DNA from: Bacteroidota bacterium
Lineage (GTDB): Bacteria > Bacteroidota > Bacteroidia > Chitinophagales > Chitinophagaceae
Length of the DNA stretch: 64,000 bases
Assembly (NCBI GenBank): GCA_028876495.1
Contig: JAGWRO010000076.1
Location: 1-64,000, forward strand
Direction of reading: 5' to 3'
In this document: positions 36,478-44,781 of the stretch, piece by piece
Numbering within the stretch: the stretch's first letter is position 1
Layout of the letters: each line of letters begins with the position of its first letter
Position numbers and translations under genes: made by a program
Notes under the pieces: model-generated
Database searches by the model: none
What the model saw: only the letters and a program-made list of their open reading frames with translations
Told to the model about the DNA's origin: nothing

Positions 36478-37056
36478 TCATTTTATGGTTTCCAAATGAG
36501 AGGCAGTTGCAGCAAGTGCTTCATAAAAATCTTTTCCATATTTGCGTATCAGCGGCTCTTTTAAAAATTGGTAAACAGGCAATTTTAATTTTTTACCAAG
36601 AGAACAAGCGGCTGCGCAAAGGTCTTCGCGGGGTTCATAGTTTACCAAATCACCTCTTTTTGTTTTTTTTATTCTTATTGGAAAAAGATGGCAGCTGATC
36701 GGTTTTTTCCATGAAATTTTTCCGTCATTAAACGCTTGTTCTATCGCGCACTTTACAATTCCTTTTTTATCTACAATTCCATAAGCGCACATTCCATTGC
36801 TGATTGTTGGCGTTACCCAGCCAAACTCTTTATCATATACATATTTTCCTTCTTTTTCTATGATATTTTCCGCTTCGTTTGAAAGGTAAGGTAGCACTGT
36901 ATTGTAAACCGCATTTAGTTCTTTCAGTTCGGCATTTTCAAGTGGTGCGCCCGCATCCCCGTCAACACAGCAACCCCCTTTGCATTTATCAAGGTCGCAT
37001 ACAAATTGTTCTTCAATTACCTGGTTGCTTATAAGGATATCATCTATTGCAATCAT
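36478..37056 (-). CDS. DUF3109 family Cys-rich protein
   Basis: 192 residues, no signal peptide. Ten or so Cys residues fall in conserved-looking clusters (CDLDKCKGGCC near 19-29, CAYGI, KCAIEQ, SCHLFPIRI, CAAAC), suggesting a bound metal or Fe-S cluster. I recognise the family as DUF3109, widespread in Bacteroidota, with no established function. It lies between nth and the beta-lactamase-like gene on the minus strand; the 85-nt gap to nth contains an intergenic motif. Confidence 0.85.
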   Translation of the reverse strand: MIAIDDILISNQVIEEQFVCDLDKCKGGCCVDGDAGAPLENAELKELNAVYNTVLPYLSNEAENIIEKEGKYVYDKEFGWVTPTISNGMCAYGIVDKKGIVKCAIEQAFNDGKISWKKPISCHLFPIRIKKTKRGDLVNYEPREDLCAAACSLGKKLKLPVYQFLKEPLIRKYGKDFYEALAATASHLETIK

Positions 37057-37125
37057 TTTGCAAAAATAGGCCGAATAGTTATCAATTAAGAATTGGTAGT
37101 GGCTGCCAAAATTAAAATCTATGTT

Positions 37126-37141
37126 ATTTGTTTGTTTACTT
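37126..37141 (+). repeat. 16-bp intergenic motif, copy 10
   Basis: Reads ATTTGTTTGTTTACTT and abuts the nth stop codon. Confidence 0.5.
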
Positions 37142-37774
37142 TTATTTCTTATACAGGCTTTTATAATAAGCGCAAACAGTATTCATTAAACAGATTTCGC
37201 ATTTTGGCGTTGGCCTGCAAATTTCTCTTCCTAAAAAAGATATCGCCATTCCGGCATCCCATTCACTTTTGGGCAAAGCTTCCATTATTTGCTTTTCAAT
37301 TTTTTTAGGATCTGTTCCTTCAGCAATACCTAATCTCGGCGCTACCCGCACTACATGGAGGTCTACAATAACACCTTCCGGCGATTCACCGGCTTCACGC
37401 CTGATTACATTGGCTGATTTTCTTCCAATACCGGGAAGTGCCGTAAGCTCATCAAGTGTAAGAGGAATGTTAGCATCTTTTTTAATTTTTTGTGCAAGTG
37501 AAATCAACCATTTTGTTTTATTTGCATAATTACGCACTGAACCGATAAGAGGAAAAAGTGTTTCCGGGGTTGCATTAGAAAGTGCTCCCATGTTGGGAAA
37601 GGCTTCAAAAAGTTCGGGAGCAAGTTGGTTAATATGTTTGTCTGAATCCTGTGCAGATAATACAACCATAACCAAAAGCTGATAATGGTTTTCGTAATCC
37701 AGCGGATGCTTTGTTTTTTTATATTTTTTTAATAAGGGCTTTATCGCTTCAGGCCAGTTAACTTTTGTAGACAT
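37142..37774 (-). CDS. nth: Endonuclease III (DNA glycosylase/AP lyase)
   Basis: Base-excision repair enzyme removing oxidised pyrimidines. 210 residues, normal length. The helix-hairpin-helix LPGIGRKSANVI carries the catalytic Lys, the catalytic Asp is in VDLHVVRV, and the C-terminal Fe-S cluster Cys pattern is C-x6-C-x2-C-x5-C (from CRPTPKCEICLMNTVC). First gene of the minus-strand run ending at vapC; divergent from lhgO. Confidence 0.95.
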   Translation of the reverse strand: MSTKVNWPEAIKPLLKKYKKTKHPLDYENHYQLLVMVVLSAQDSDKHINQLAPELFEAFPNMGALSNATPETLFPLIGSVRNYANKTKWLISLAQKIKKDANIPLTLDELTALPGIGRKSANVIRREAGESPEGVIVDLHVVRVAPRLGIAEGTDPKKIEKQIMEALPKSEWDAGMAISFLGREICRPTPKCEICLMNTVCAYYKSLYKK

Positions 37775-37853
37775 TTTCTAAAATTTTAAGTTGATAAATT
37801 TACAAAATTGTAATGGCTTTACTTTCAAATCCAAATTCATAAGAAAGAAAATT

Positions 37854-37861
37854 TATTTTTG
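37854..37861 (+). promoter_or_regulatory. Possible -7 box for lhgO
   Basis: TATTTTTG matches TAnnTTTG, 60 nt before the lhgO start in the divergent nth/lhgO gap. No clear -33 box. Confidence 0.35.
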
Positions 37862-37921
37862 CAGTATAATTTTTATTATCATTCAACCTAATCATCTTTA
37901 GTAAATTCTAAATGTAATTTT

Positions 37922-39151
37922 TTGGAAAACGAAATTTTTGATATCGCCATCATCGGTGGCGGAATTGTAGGAGCAGCTACTTTTTATCAATTGCAAAAAC
38001 ATCATCCTTCTTTAAAAATAATTTTAATTGAAAAGGAACCGCGACTTGCAGCGCATCAGACAGGCAATAATTCCGGGGTGATGCATTCGGGAATGTATTA
38101 TAAACCTGGTTCTTTAAAAGCGAAAAATTGTGTGGAAGGCAGAAAGGCTTTGGTAAAATTTGCAGAAGAAAATGATATTCCTTACGATGTGTGCGGCAAA
38201 GTAGTTGTAGCTACAGATGAATCTGAATTGCCTTATCTCGATAAAATTTTTAAGACCGGCCAGGAAAATAATATTGAAGGAATTGAAAAAATAAATGCCC
38301 AACAAATTAAAGAACATGAGCCATTTTGTGAAGGAATAGCGGGCATTTGGGTTCCGTGCACCGGCATTATTGATTATGTAAAAGCAACGAATAAAATGGT
38401 GGAGATCGCTTTAGAGATTAATCCTCAAAGTCAACTGGTATTAGATACTGAAGCCACTGCTTTTGAAAAAGAAAATGGTATCAATATTATTTCTACCAAT
38501 AAAAAAACATACCGCAGCCGGTTCAATATTTTTTGTGGAGGCTTGCAGGCAGACAGGTTGGCCAATAAAGATCATGTAAATATTAAAGAAAAAGTGGTAG
38601 GCTTTCGTGGCGATTATTACGAATTAACTGACCAAGCAAAACACAAAATCAAAAATCTTATTTATCCTGTTCCAAATCCTGATTTCCCTTTCCTGGGTGT
38701 GCATTTTACACGCATGACAAATGGAGATGTAGAATGCGGTCCTAATGCAGTTTTTACCTTTAAAAGAGAAGGTTATGGCAAAACCGATTTTAATTTAAAA
38801 GACACAATTGATGCATTAACTTATAAAGGAACCTGGAAATTATTTTTCCGGAATATGAGTTTTGGTATCAATGAATACCGGCGCGCTTTTTCTAAAAAAC
38901 TTTTTTTGAAAACGCTGCAACGTCTTGTTCCTGATCTTACAATGGATGATATAAAGCCCGGCCGGTCCGGCGTTCGCGCCATGTTGCTGAGCGAAGATGG
39001 CGATACGCGTGATGATTTCAGGATTGAATACCGCGATACGAGTATTCATGTATTGAATGCGCCTTCGCCGGCTGCTACAGCTTCTTTGGCTATTGGAGAT
39101 AATATCCGGGAAATGGCTGAGAAACATTTTTTGCTCGAAGCTGTTTCCTAA
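37922..39151 (+). CDS. lhgO: L-2-hydroxyglutarate oxidase
   Basis: FAD-dependent DAO-family enzyme that oxidises L-2-hydroxyglutarate to 2-oxoglutarate. 409 residues. FAD motif IIGGGIVGAATFYQL near residue 10, then NNSGVMHSGMYYKPGSLKA, GIWVPCTGIIDY and C-terminal GRSGVRAMLLSEDG, all typical of the LhgO/L2HGDH group. The start is TTG at 37922. It is followed 36 nt later by pncB on the same strand. Confidence 0.93.
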   Translation: MENEIFDIAIIGGGIVGAATFYQLQKHHPSLKIILIEKEPRLAAHQTGNNSGVMHSGMYYKPGSLKAKNCVEGRKALVKFAEENDIPYDVCGKVVVATDESELPYLDKIFKTGQENNIEGIEKINAQQIKEHEPFCEGIAGIWVPCTGIIDYVKATNKMVEIALEINPQSQLVLDTEATAFEKENGINIISTNKKTYRSRFNIFCGGLQADRLANKDHVNIKEKVVGFRGDYYELTDQAKHKIKNLIYPVPNPDFPFLGVHFTRMTNGDVECGPNAVFTFKREGYGKTDFNLKDTIDALTYKGTWKLFFRNMSFGINEYRRAFSKKLFLKTLQRLVPDLTMDDIKPGRSGVRAMLLSEDGDTRDDFRIEYRDTSIHVLNAPSPAATASLAIGDNIREMAEKHFLLEAVS

Positions 39152-39187
39152 ATTCAGGATAGCAAATTTCTAACACAAAAATTTACA

Positions 39188-40612
39188 ATGACTGATCCCA
39201 ATAATTTTACGATTCAAACCAATTCAGGTCTTTATACAGATATGTATGAGTTGGTAATGGCTGAAGTGTATTTTAAAGAAAAAAAGCAGGACCAGCCTGT
39301 TTGCTTTGATTATTTTTTCAGAAAAAATCCTTTTGCCGGTGGCTACATTATTTTCTGTGGCCTTGGCGAATTATTGCCGGTATTAGAAACCTTTCATTAC
39401 CATTCAAATGAAATAGATTGGCTCAGTAAACAAGGTTTTAATAAAGATTTTTTATCGTGGCTGGAAGCTTTTCGTTTTAAAGGAACAATCAGGTCTATGC
39501 AGGAAGGCGAAGTTGCTTTTCCGCTGGAACCCTTGCTGGAAGTGCAGGGCGGCCTTGCAGAAGTACAATTGATAGAAACGATATTATTAAATTATCTGAA
39601 TTTCCAATCTCTTATCGCTACAAAAGCTGCGCGCATTCGTTATGCCGCCGGAGATTGTTATTTGAGCGAATTTGGTTTGAGAAGGGCGCAATCGTTGGGA
39701 GGCATTTCTGCAAGCCGCGCCGCCATTGCAGGAGGATTTGACAGTACCTCCAACATGTTTGCTGCAAAAAGATATGATATACCTGCGGTGGGTACCATGG
39801 CGCATTCATATATCCAAAGCCAGGAAAATGAGTTGACGGCTTTTAGAAAATTCGCAGAATCTGAACCTCATAATTGCACGTTGCTGGTTGACACTTACAA
39901 TACTTTAAAAAGCGGTATACCCAATGCGATTATTGTGGCAAAAGAAATGAAGGAAAAAGGCCAACAATTGAAGGCGATAAGACTCGATAGTGGCGACCTT
40001 GCTTATCTTTCTAAAAAAGCGCGAAAACAACTTGATGATGCTGGTTTGGAGAATGTGGAGATTGTAGTTTCCAATCAATTGGATGAATACCTGATCAAAA
40101 GTTTATTGGACCAAAAAGCGCCGATTGATTCTTTTGGTGTTGGCACAAGCCTGGCAACAGGACAACCTGATGCAGCGTTGGATGGGATTTATAAATTAAG
40201 CGAGATTAATGGTGAGCCAAAACTTAAACTGTCAGAGAATATTCAAAAGGTTACGCTGCCGGGCGTAAAACAGGTTTATCGCTTTACCGATGAAACTGAT
40301 AGTTTTGTGGCCGATGCAATTGCTCTTGCTGATGAACCTGTTCCTTCCAAAATGATACATCCTTATGATATTGAAAAAAGCAAATCCCTCGATATAAAAA
40401 TGGCTACTCCATTACTTCATAAAATCATGGATAATGGGAAGTCATTATTAGAGAATAATGAACCTGCAGATATTGCACAATTTGTAAAGAAAAGATTGCA
40501 AAAATTACCAGAAGAACACAAGCGTTTTAATAATCCTCATATTTATAAAGTGGGTATCAGCGAGCCTTTGCATCAACTAAGAAGTGATTTGAGGAAGAAA
40601 TACAGGATGTAA
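39188..40612 (+). CDS. pncB: Nicotinate phosphoribosyltransferase
   Basis: Salvages nicotinate to NaMN (Preiss-Handler route). 474 residues. Family phrases YTDMYELVMAEVYF near the start, EFGLRRAQSLGGISASRAA, GTMAHSYIQS (His of the phosphorylation loop) and RLDSGDLAYLSKKAR are present. Together with nadB in this window, the organism appears to have both de novo and salvage NAD routes. Convergent with rimO. Confidence 0.95.
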   Translation: MTDPNNFTIQTNSGLYTDMYELVMAEVYFKEKKQDQPVCFDYFFRKNPFAGGYIIFCGLGELLPVLETFHYHSNEIDWLSKQGFNKDFLSWLEAFRFKGTIRSMQEGEVAFPLEPLLEVQGGLAEVQLIETILLNYLNFQSLIATKAARIRYAAGDCYLSEFGLRRAQSLGGISASRAAIAGGFDSTSNMFAAKRYDIPAVGTMAHSYIQSQENELTAFRKFAESEPHNCTLLVDTYNTLKSGIPNAIIVAKEMKEKGQQLKAIRLDSGDLAYLSKKARKQLDDAGLENVEIVVSNQLDEYLIKSLLDQKAPIDSFGVGTSLATGQPDAALDGIYKLSEINGEPKLKLSENIQKVTLPGVKQVYRFTDETDSFVADAIALADEPVPSKMIHPYDIEKSKSLDIKMATPLLHKIMDNGKSLLENNEPADIAQFVKKRLQKLPEEHKRFNNPHIYKVGISEPLHQLRSDLRKKYRM

Positions 40613-40633
40613 TTGAAAATAAAAGTTTGAATT

Positions 40634-40649
40634 ATTTGTTGGTTTACTG
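40634..40649 (+). repeat. 16-bp intergenic motif, copy 11 (exact)
   Basis: Exact ATTTGTTGGTTTACTG in the 43-nt gap between the convergent pncB and rimO stops. Confidence 0.65.
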
Positions 40650-40655
40650 ATGGGC

Positions 40656-41960
40656 TTAAACCACAACCCCTTCGAGATCATAATCAAAAGCATTGGTGAT
40701 TTTTACGTTCACAAATTCGCCTGGTAATAATTTTTTATCAGAATTTATGATCACTTCGTTGTCTACCTCCACACTGTCAAATTCTGTGCGGCCCAAATAT
40801 TTTCCTGCTTCCTTTTTATCAATAATCACTTTAAAAGTTTGCCCGACTTTTTCCTCATTTTTTTGAAAAGAAATTTCCTGCTGCACTTCCATTATCTCAC
40901 GCGCGCGTCTTTCTTTTTCTTCTTCAGGAACATCATCATCCAACTGGTGTGCAATGGTATTTTCTTCGTGCGAATAAGTAAAAATGCCAACACGGTCAAA
41001 CTCGATTTTTTTCAAAAAAGTTTTTAATTCTTCCACATCTTCCTGTGTCTCGCCCGGGAAACCTGCAATGAGCGTGGTTCTAAGGCAAATACCGGGAATC
41101 TTACTCTTGATTTCACCAATAATATCTTCCATTTCTTCACGCGTGATCTGCCTTTTCATAGATTTCAACATCCTGTTGCTGGCGTGTTGCAAAGGCATAT
41201 CAAGGTAGTTACAGATGTTTTCTCTTTCCTTCATCGCGTCAATTATTTCCATCGGGAATTTTGATGGATACGCATAATGTAACCTGATCCATTCCAAGCC
41301 GGGAATATCTGCCAACGCATGCAGTAAACGAGGTAATTCTCGTTTTTTATAAATATCCAAACCGTAGTAAGTAAGCTCCTGCGCGATCAGCATAATTTCT
41401 TTTACACCACGGGAAACTAATTTTTTTGCTTCTTCTACTAAAGATTCAATCGGGCGGCTGATATGTTTGCCACGCATAAGAGGAATGGCGCAAAAAGCGC
41501 AGGTGCGATTGCACCCTTCACTTATTTTCAGGTAGGCATAATGGTTAGGCGTGCTCAATAATCTTTCACCAACCAATTCAGCTTTATAATCTACCTCAAA
41601 TTTTTTCAGTAAAAAAGGTAATTCCATTGTTCCGAAAAAAGCATCTACTTCAGGGATTTCATCTTCTAGATTTTGTTTGTAGCGTTCACTGAGGCAACCT
41701 GTAACATATACTTTATCAAGCTTCCCGCGCTTTTTTAATTCAACCTGTTCGAGGATTGTATTGATACTTTCTTCTTTTGCTTTATCAATAAAGCCACACG
41801 TATTTATCACCACGATATTATGATCCAGTTTTTTGCTTTCGTGCAAAACATTTATATCAGCGGCAGCTAACTGTCCACTCAACACTTCACTGTCCACCAT
41901 ATTTTTACTACAGCCAAGTGTGATGATATTTACCTTATCTTTTTTATTTTTTGTCTTCAT
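40656..41960 (-). CDS. rimO: RimO, ribosomal protein S12 methylthiotransferase
   Basis: Radical SAM enzyme that methylthiolates an Asp of ribosomal protein S12. 434 residues: N-terminal UPF0004 domain with TLGCSKNMVDSEV (first cluster Cys residues), radical SAM CNRTCAFC motif (CxxxCxxC) near residue 148, and a C-terminal TRAM domain. The NMVDSE phrase and SEGCNRTCAFCAIPLMRG favour RimO over MiaB. Downstream of ftsY on the same strand with a 109-nt repeat-rich gap. Confidence 0.94.
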   Translation of the reverse strand: MKTKNKKDKVNIITLGCSKNMVDSEVLSGQLAAADINVLHESKKLDHNIVVINTCGFIDKAKEESINTILEQVELKKRGKLDKVYVTGCLSERYKQNLEDEIPEVDAFFGTMELPFLLKKFEVDYKAELVGERLLSTPNHYAYLKISEGCNRTCAFCAIPLMRGKHISRPIESLVEEAKKLVSRGVKEIMLIAQELTYYGLDIYKKRELPRLLHALADIPGLEWIRLHYAYPSKFPMEIIDAMKERENICNYLDMPLQHASNRMLKSMKRQITREEMEDIIGEIKSKIPGICLRTTLIAGFPGETQEDVEELKTFLKKIEFDRVGIFTYSHEENTIAHQLDDDVPEEEKERRAREIMEVQQEISFQKNEEKVGQTFKVIIDKKEAGKYLGRTEFDSVEVDNEVIINSDKKLLPGEFVNVKITNAFDYDLEGVVV

Positions 41961-41965
41961 TTATT

Positions 41966-42030
41966 TTTTGCCACTGATTACAAAGACTTTCACAGATTTT
42001 TTTAGTCTCGAATTACACTAATTCCACGAA
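41966..42030. repeat. Degenerate intergenic repeat (CACTGATTAC / CACGAATT type)
   Basis: GCCACTGATTACAAAGAC followed by TTTCACAGATTTTTTTAG and AATTACACTAATTCCACG. From memory, phrases of this type (reverse: TTCGTGGAATTAGTGTAATT) recur between genes in many Bacteroidota. They have no coding capacity here. Confidence 0.4.
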
Positions 42031-42033
42031 TTT

Positions 42034-42074
42034 TTCTAAACTATCTAAACTAATAAACCGCTTAACCAATTAAC
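42034..42074 (-). repeat. Array of five 8-bp units (reverse)
   Basis: Read on the minus strand: GTTAATTG, GTTAAGCG, GTTTATTA, GTTTAGAT, then GTTTAGAA after a 1-nt slip. It overlaps the last codons of ftsY by a few bases at its right end. Confidence 0.55.
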
Positions 42075-43041
42075 TTTTTACTCCTCCAAACAAACTATCA
42101 ACAAATTCTTTTTTGTCAAATACCAAAAGGTCGGTTGCTTTTTCCCCAACGCCAATAAACTTAACCGGAATTTTAAACTGATCGGCAATCGCCAGCACCA
42201 CACCTCCTTTCGCAGTTCCGTCAAGCTTTGTAATCGTCAATGCAGTTACTTCTGTAGTTGCAGTAAAGTGGCGCGCCTGTTCCAACGCATTTTGGCCGGT
42301 GCTTCCGTCCAAAACAAGCATCACTTCATGTGGTGCATTTGGCAAAACTTTATTGATCGATCTTTTTATTTTATTCAATTCATCCATTAAATGGATTTTG
42401 TTGTGCAACCTTCCGGCCGTATCAATAATTACTACATCAACATTTTTGGCAACTGCACTTTGTACCGCATCAAAAGCAACAGCGCTGGGATCGGAACCCA
42501 TGGCATGTTTTACTATCGGAACGTTGGTTCTTTGGCTCCAGATGTTCAACTGATCTACTGCAGCAGCCCGAAAAGTATCAGCCGCGCCGAGCAAAACTGA
42601 TTTTCCTGCAAGCGAAAAATTATGCGCCAGTTTTCCGATAGTAGTGGTTTTGCCGGCCCCATTTACGCCCACTACCAAAATTACATGCGGCTTATGCCCT
42701 GCAGGAAGTTCATAATTTATGTAATTAGTATCTTGGGGCGAATCGACTAAAATAGATTGTATTTCTTCTTTTAAAATTTTATTTAGTTCATTGGTGTTGA
42801 TGTATTTATCTCTTGCTACTCTTTTTTCTATTCCGTCAATAATTTTAACTGTGGTATCTACGCCTACATCAGCACTAACCAGGGCGTTTTCAAGATCATC
42901 CAAAACCTCTTCATCTACTGTACTTTTTCCTGCTATTGCCTTGGTGATCTTATCAAAAAAACCTTCTTTGGTTTTTTGCAATCCCTGGTCAAGACTCTCT
43001 TTCTGCTCCTTTTTTCCGAATATTTTATCAAATAATCCCAT
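42070..43041 (-). CDS. ftsY: FtsY, signal recognition particle receptor
   Basis: SRP-GTPase that docks SRP-ribosome complexes at the membrane. 323 residues: a short charged N-terminus (short A domain), N domain helices to about 110, and a G domain with GVNGAGKTTTIGKLA (P-loop), DTFRAAAVDQL, DTAGRLHN and TKLDGTAKGG. It lies downstream of rpmB-rpmG-DUF4295, an arrangement I recognise as common in Bacteroidota. Confidence 0.96.
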   Translation of the reverse strand: MGLFDKIFGKKEQKESLDQGLQKTKEGFFDKITKAIAGKSTVDEEVLDDLENALVSADVGVDTTVKIIDGIEKRVARDKYINTNELNKILKEEIQSILVDSPQDTNYINYELPAGHKPHVILVVGVNGAGKTTTIGKLAHNFSLAGKSVLLGAADTFRAAAVDQLNIWSQRTNVPIVKHAMGSDPSAVAFDAVQSAVAKNVDVVIIDTAGRLHNKIHLMDELNKIKRSINKVLPNAPHEVMLVLDGSTGQNALEQARHFTATTEVTALTITKLDGTAKGGVVLAIADQFKIPVKFIGVGEKATDLLVFDKKEFVDSLFGGVKS

Positions 43042-43072
43042 AGTAAATAATTATAAAATGGCAAAAATAAAT

Positions 43073-43103
43073 AAAGCTATCCGCGATAATGCAGGATAGC
43101 TTT
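43073..43103 (-). terminator. Hairpin between the DUF4295 gene and ftsY
   Basis: Perfect 10-bp inverted repeat AAAGCTATCC (43073-43082) / GGATAGCTTT (43094-43103), followed on the minus strand by ATTTATTTTT. It lies 24 nt after the stop of the ribosomal gene set and 31 nt before ftsY, so it may act as a partial terminator lowering ftsY expression. Confidence 0.65.
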
Positions 43104-43126
43104 AATAAAAAATTAAACGGCCACAG

Positions 43127-43297
43127 TTAACTTCCCAAATGTTCTTTGATCTTGTCTTTATGTACAATAGATTCCTTAAAAGTGTAAGATCCGGTTTTGG
43201 GACTTCGAACTGTGCGCACTACTTTGGTCCAGTTTTTTGCATCTGCTGCTTCTTTCTGGTCCTTGGTTTTTATCGCGGTTTTTGCTGCTTTTGCCAT
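43127..43297 (-). CDS. DUF4295 small basic protein, probable ribosomal protein
   Basis: 56 residues from ATG at 43297 to TAA at 43127: MAKAAKTAIKTKDQKEAADA, then NWTKVVRTVRSPKTGSYTFK and ending HKDKIKEHLGS. Highly basic and starting 2 nt after the rpmG stop, so clearly co-translated. The family DUF4295 is restricted to Bacteroidota and follows rpmG there. I recall a report of such a protein (named bL38) in a Flavobacterium ribosome structure; treat that name as recollection, not proof. Confidence 0.85.
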   Translation of the reverse strand: MAKAAKTAIKTKDQKEAADAKNWTKVVRTVRSPKTGSYTFKESIVHKDKIKEHLGS

Positions 43298-43299
43298 GA

Positions 43300-43482
43300 T
43301 TATTTGATTTCTTTATGAACAGTTACTTTTTTCAAAATGGGATTGAATTTTTTCAATTCCAAACGTTCAGGAGTATTTTTTTTATTTTTTTTGGTAATAT
43401 AACGACTCGTGCCAGGTAAACCTGAAGCCTTATGCTCTGTGCATTCTAAAATTACCTGAACCCTGTTTCCTTTCTTTGCCAT
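43300..43482 (-). CDS. rpmG: Ribosomal protein bL33
   Basis: 60 residues, large-subunit protein. [20 protein letters not shown] then [20 protein letters not shown] and [16 protein letters not shown] match bL33. The zinc-binding Cys pairs of the Cys+ form are absent (only one Cys), so this is the zinc-free form. It lies between rpmB (48 nt gap with an octamer array) and the DUF4295 gene. Confidence 0.96.
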   Translation of the reverse strand: MAKKGNRVQVILECTEHKASGLPGTSRYITKKNKKNTPERLELKKFNPILKKVTVHKEIK

Positions 43483-43485
43483 TTT

Positions 43486-43525
43486 AATAATTTGATAATT
43501 TGATAATTAGCTAATGTGCTAATGA
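43486..43525 (+). repeat. Array of five 8-bp units
   Basis: Octamers AATAATTT, GATAATTT, GATAATTA, GCTAATGT, GCTAATGA fill the rpmB-rpmG gap. Confidence 0.6.
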
Positions 43526-43530
43526 AGCAT

Positions 43531-43767
43531 TTATATTTTTATTCCTTTTAACCTCATTTCTTTCACCACAGTATAAAGGCCATTTTTATTAATAGTACGA
43601 ATCGCTTCAGAAGATAGCTTCAAAGTAATCCATTTATCTTCTTCTGCCAGAAAATATCTTTTCTTTTGCAGATTGGGAAGAAACCTTCTGCGGGTTTTAA
43701 TGTTTGAATGTGAAACAGTATTACCTGTAATCGGTCTTTTTCCTGTTACCTGACATACTCTGGCCAT
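43531..43767 (-). CDS. rpmB: Ribosomal protein bL28
   Basis: 78 residues, large-subunit protein. [39 protein letters not shown] and [16 protein letters not shown] are typical of bL28. First gene of the rpmB-rpmG-DUF4295-ftsY unit, with a probable promoter at 43791. Confidence 0.97.
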   Translation of the reverse strand: MARVCQVTGKRPITGNTVSHSNIKTRRRFLPNLQKKRYFLAEEDKWITLKLSSEAIRTINKNGLYTVVKEMRLKGIKI

Positions 43768-43790
43768 AATGATCTATTTTTTTCGGACGG

Positions 43791-43798
43791 CAAAGGTA
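43791..43798 (-). promoter_or_regulatory. Likely -7 box of the rpmB operon
   Basis: On the minus strand TACCTTTG matches TAnnTTTG, 23 nt before the rpmB start. A weak TTTC lies 18 bp further upstream at 43817-43820. Confidence 0.5.
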
Positions 43799-43901
43799 AT
43801 AAACAAATAATTACCTGAAAAATAAATATCTGCTTTTTCAGGAAAAAAATGATGCAGGTATCGGAATTAACGAATCATAAAGCCATTTAGGCAGTTACAA
43901 A

Positions 43902-43917
43902 CAGTAAAGCAACAAAT
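43902..43917 (-). repeat. 16-bp intergenic motif, copy 12 (reverse)
   Basis: Plus strand reads CAGTAAAGCAACAAAT (one mismatch), in the divergent rpmB/trxA gap. Confidence 0.6.
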
Positions 43918-44016
43918 TTGACAGTTTTTTATTTTAAAAAAAAGACACTTTTGCCCAGTCCTGTTTTATCCCACTATTAATTTTTAAACGGGCACAATTT
44001 GTGTTGAAGAATTGAT

Positions 44017-44313
44017 ATGGAAACCTTTGGAGATGTAATAAAAAATACTCAACCGGTTTTGGTTGATTTTCACGCAACGTGGTGCGGCCCATGCAAAATG
44101 ATGGCTCCCGAATTAAAAAAAATTGCCCAAAACAATACAGGAAAATTAAGGGTCATCAAAATAGATATTGACAAAAACCCGGCAACGGCGCAACAATTCC
44201 GCATTCAGGGCGTGCCTACGTTGATCCTTTTTAAAGAAGGAAAAGTTTTATGGCGCCAATCGGGTGCGATGAGTTCTTCTCAAATTTCTGAAGCAATAAA
44301 ATCTCATTTATAA
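44017..44313 (+). CDS. trxA: Thioredoxin
   Basis: 98-residue single-domain thioredoxin with the redox motif WCGPCK (near residue 21), cis-Pro in GVPTLILFKEGK and no signal peptide, so cytoplasmic. Divergent from rpmB and followed by an OsmC-type gene after 43 nt, a pairing that suggests a small redox-defence unit. Confidence 0.94.
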   Translation: METFGDVIKNTQPVLVDFHATWCGPCKMMAPELKKIAQNNTGKLRVIKIDIDKNPATAQQFRIQGVPTLILFKEGKVLWRQSGAMSSSQISEAIKSHL

Positions 44314-44356
44314 AATGAAGTAATTTTGACGCTAACATTTTTTAATAAAAAATAAA

Positions 44357-44773
44357 ATGGCAACCTCTTCAATAAATGCAGTTTTTAAGGGCGGTATGAA
44401 TTTTACTGCTGATATTAATGGTCATAAGATAGAAATAGATACTGATGAATCACGGGGTGGAAAGAACCTGGGTACCCGGCCTAAAGCACTGATGCTGGCT
44501 TCATTGGCTGGATGTACAGGATTGGATGTAGTAGGAATCTTAAAAAAAATGCGGGTGAATTTTTCCGATCTTTCAATAAAAGTAGATGCACATCTTACAG
44601 AAGCAGAAGCGGCAATCTATGATGAAGTGACCATTAATTATTCCATTAAAGTGGAGAAAGAAGATGAACCAAAAGTTGAAAAAGCTGTAAAACTTTCGCA
44701 GGAAAAATATTGTGGCGTTACCAAAATGTTTGAAGCGTTTGCAAAGGTTTCTCACAAAATACATTACCTCTAA
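44357..44773 (+). CDS. OsmC/Ohr-family protein
   Basis: 138 residues. The two reactive Cys of the family are in place (LAGCTGLDV and KYCGVTKMF), supporting thiol-dependent reduction of organic hydroperoxides. The N-terminal DESRGGKNLGTRPKALML matches the YhfA-like OsmC subgroup rather than classic Ohr. It is probably co-transcribed with trxA, which could supply electrons; that link is inference. Convergent with the DMT transporter, 8 nt between stops. Confidence 0.9.
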   Translation: MATSSINAVFKGGMNFTADINGHKIEIDTDESRGGKNLGTRPKALMLASLAGCTGLDVVGILKKMRVNFSDLSIKVDAHLTEAEAAIYDEVTINYSIKVEKEDEPKVEKAVKLSQEKYCGVTKMFEAFAKVSHKIHYL

Positions 44774-44781
44774 AAATCAGC

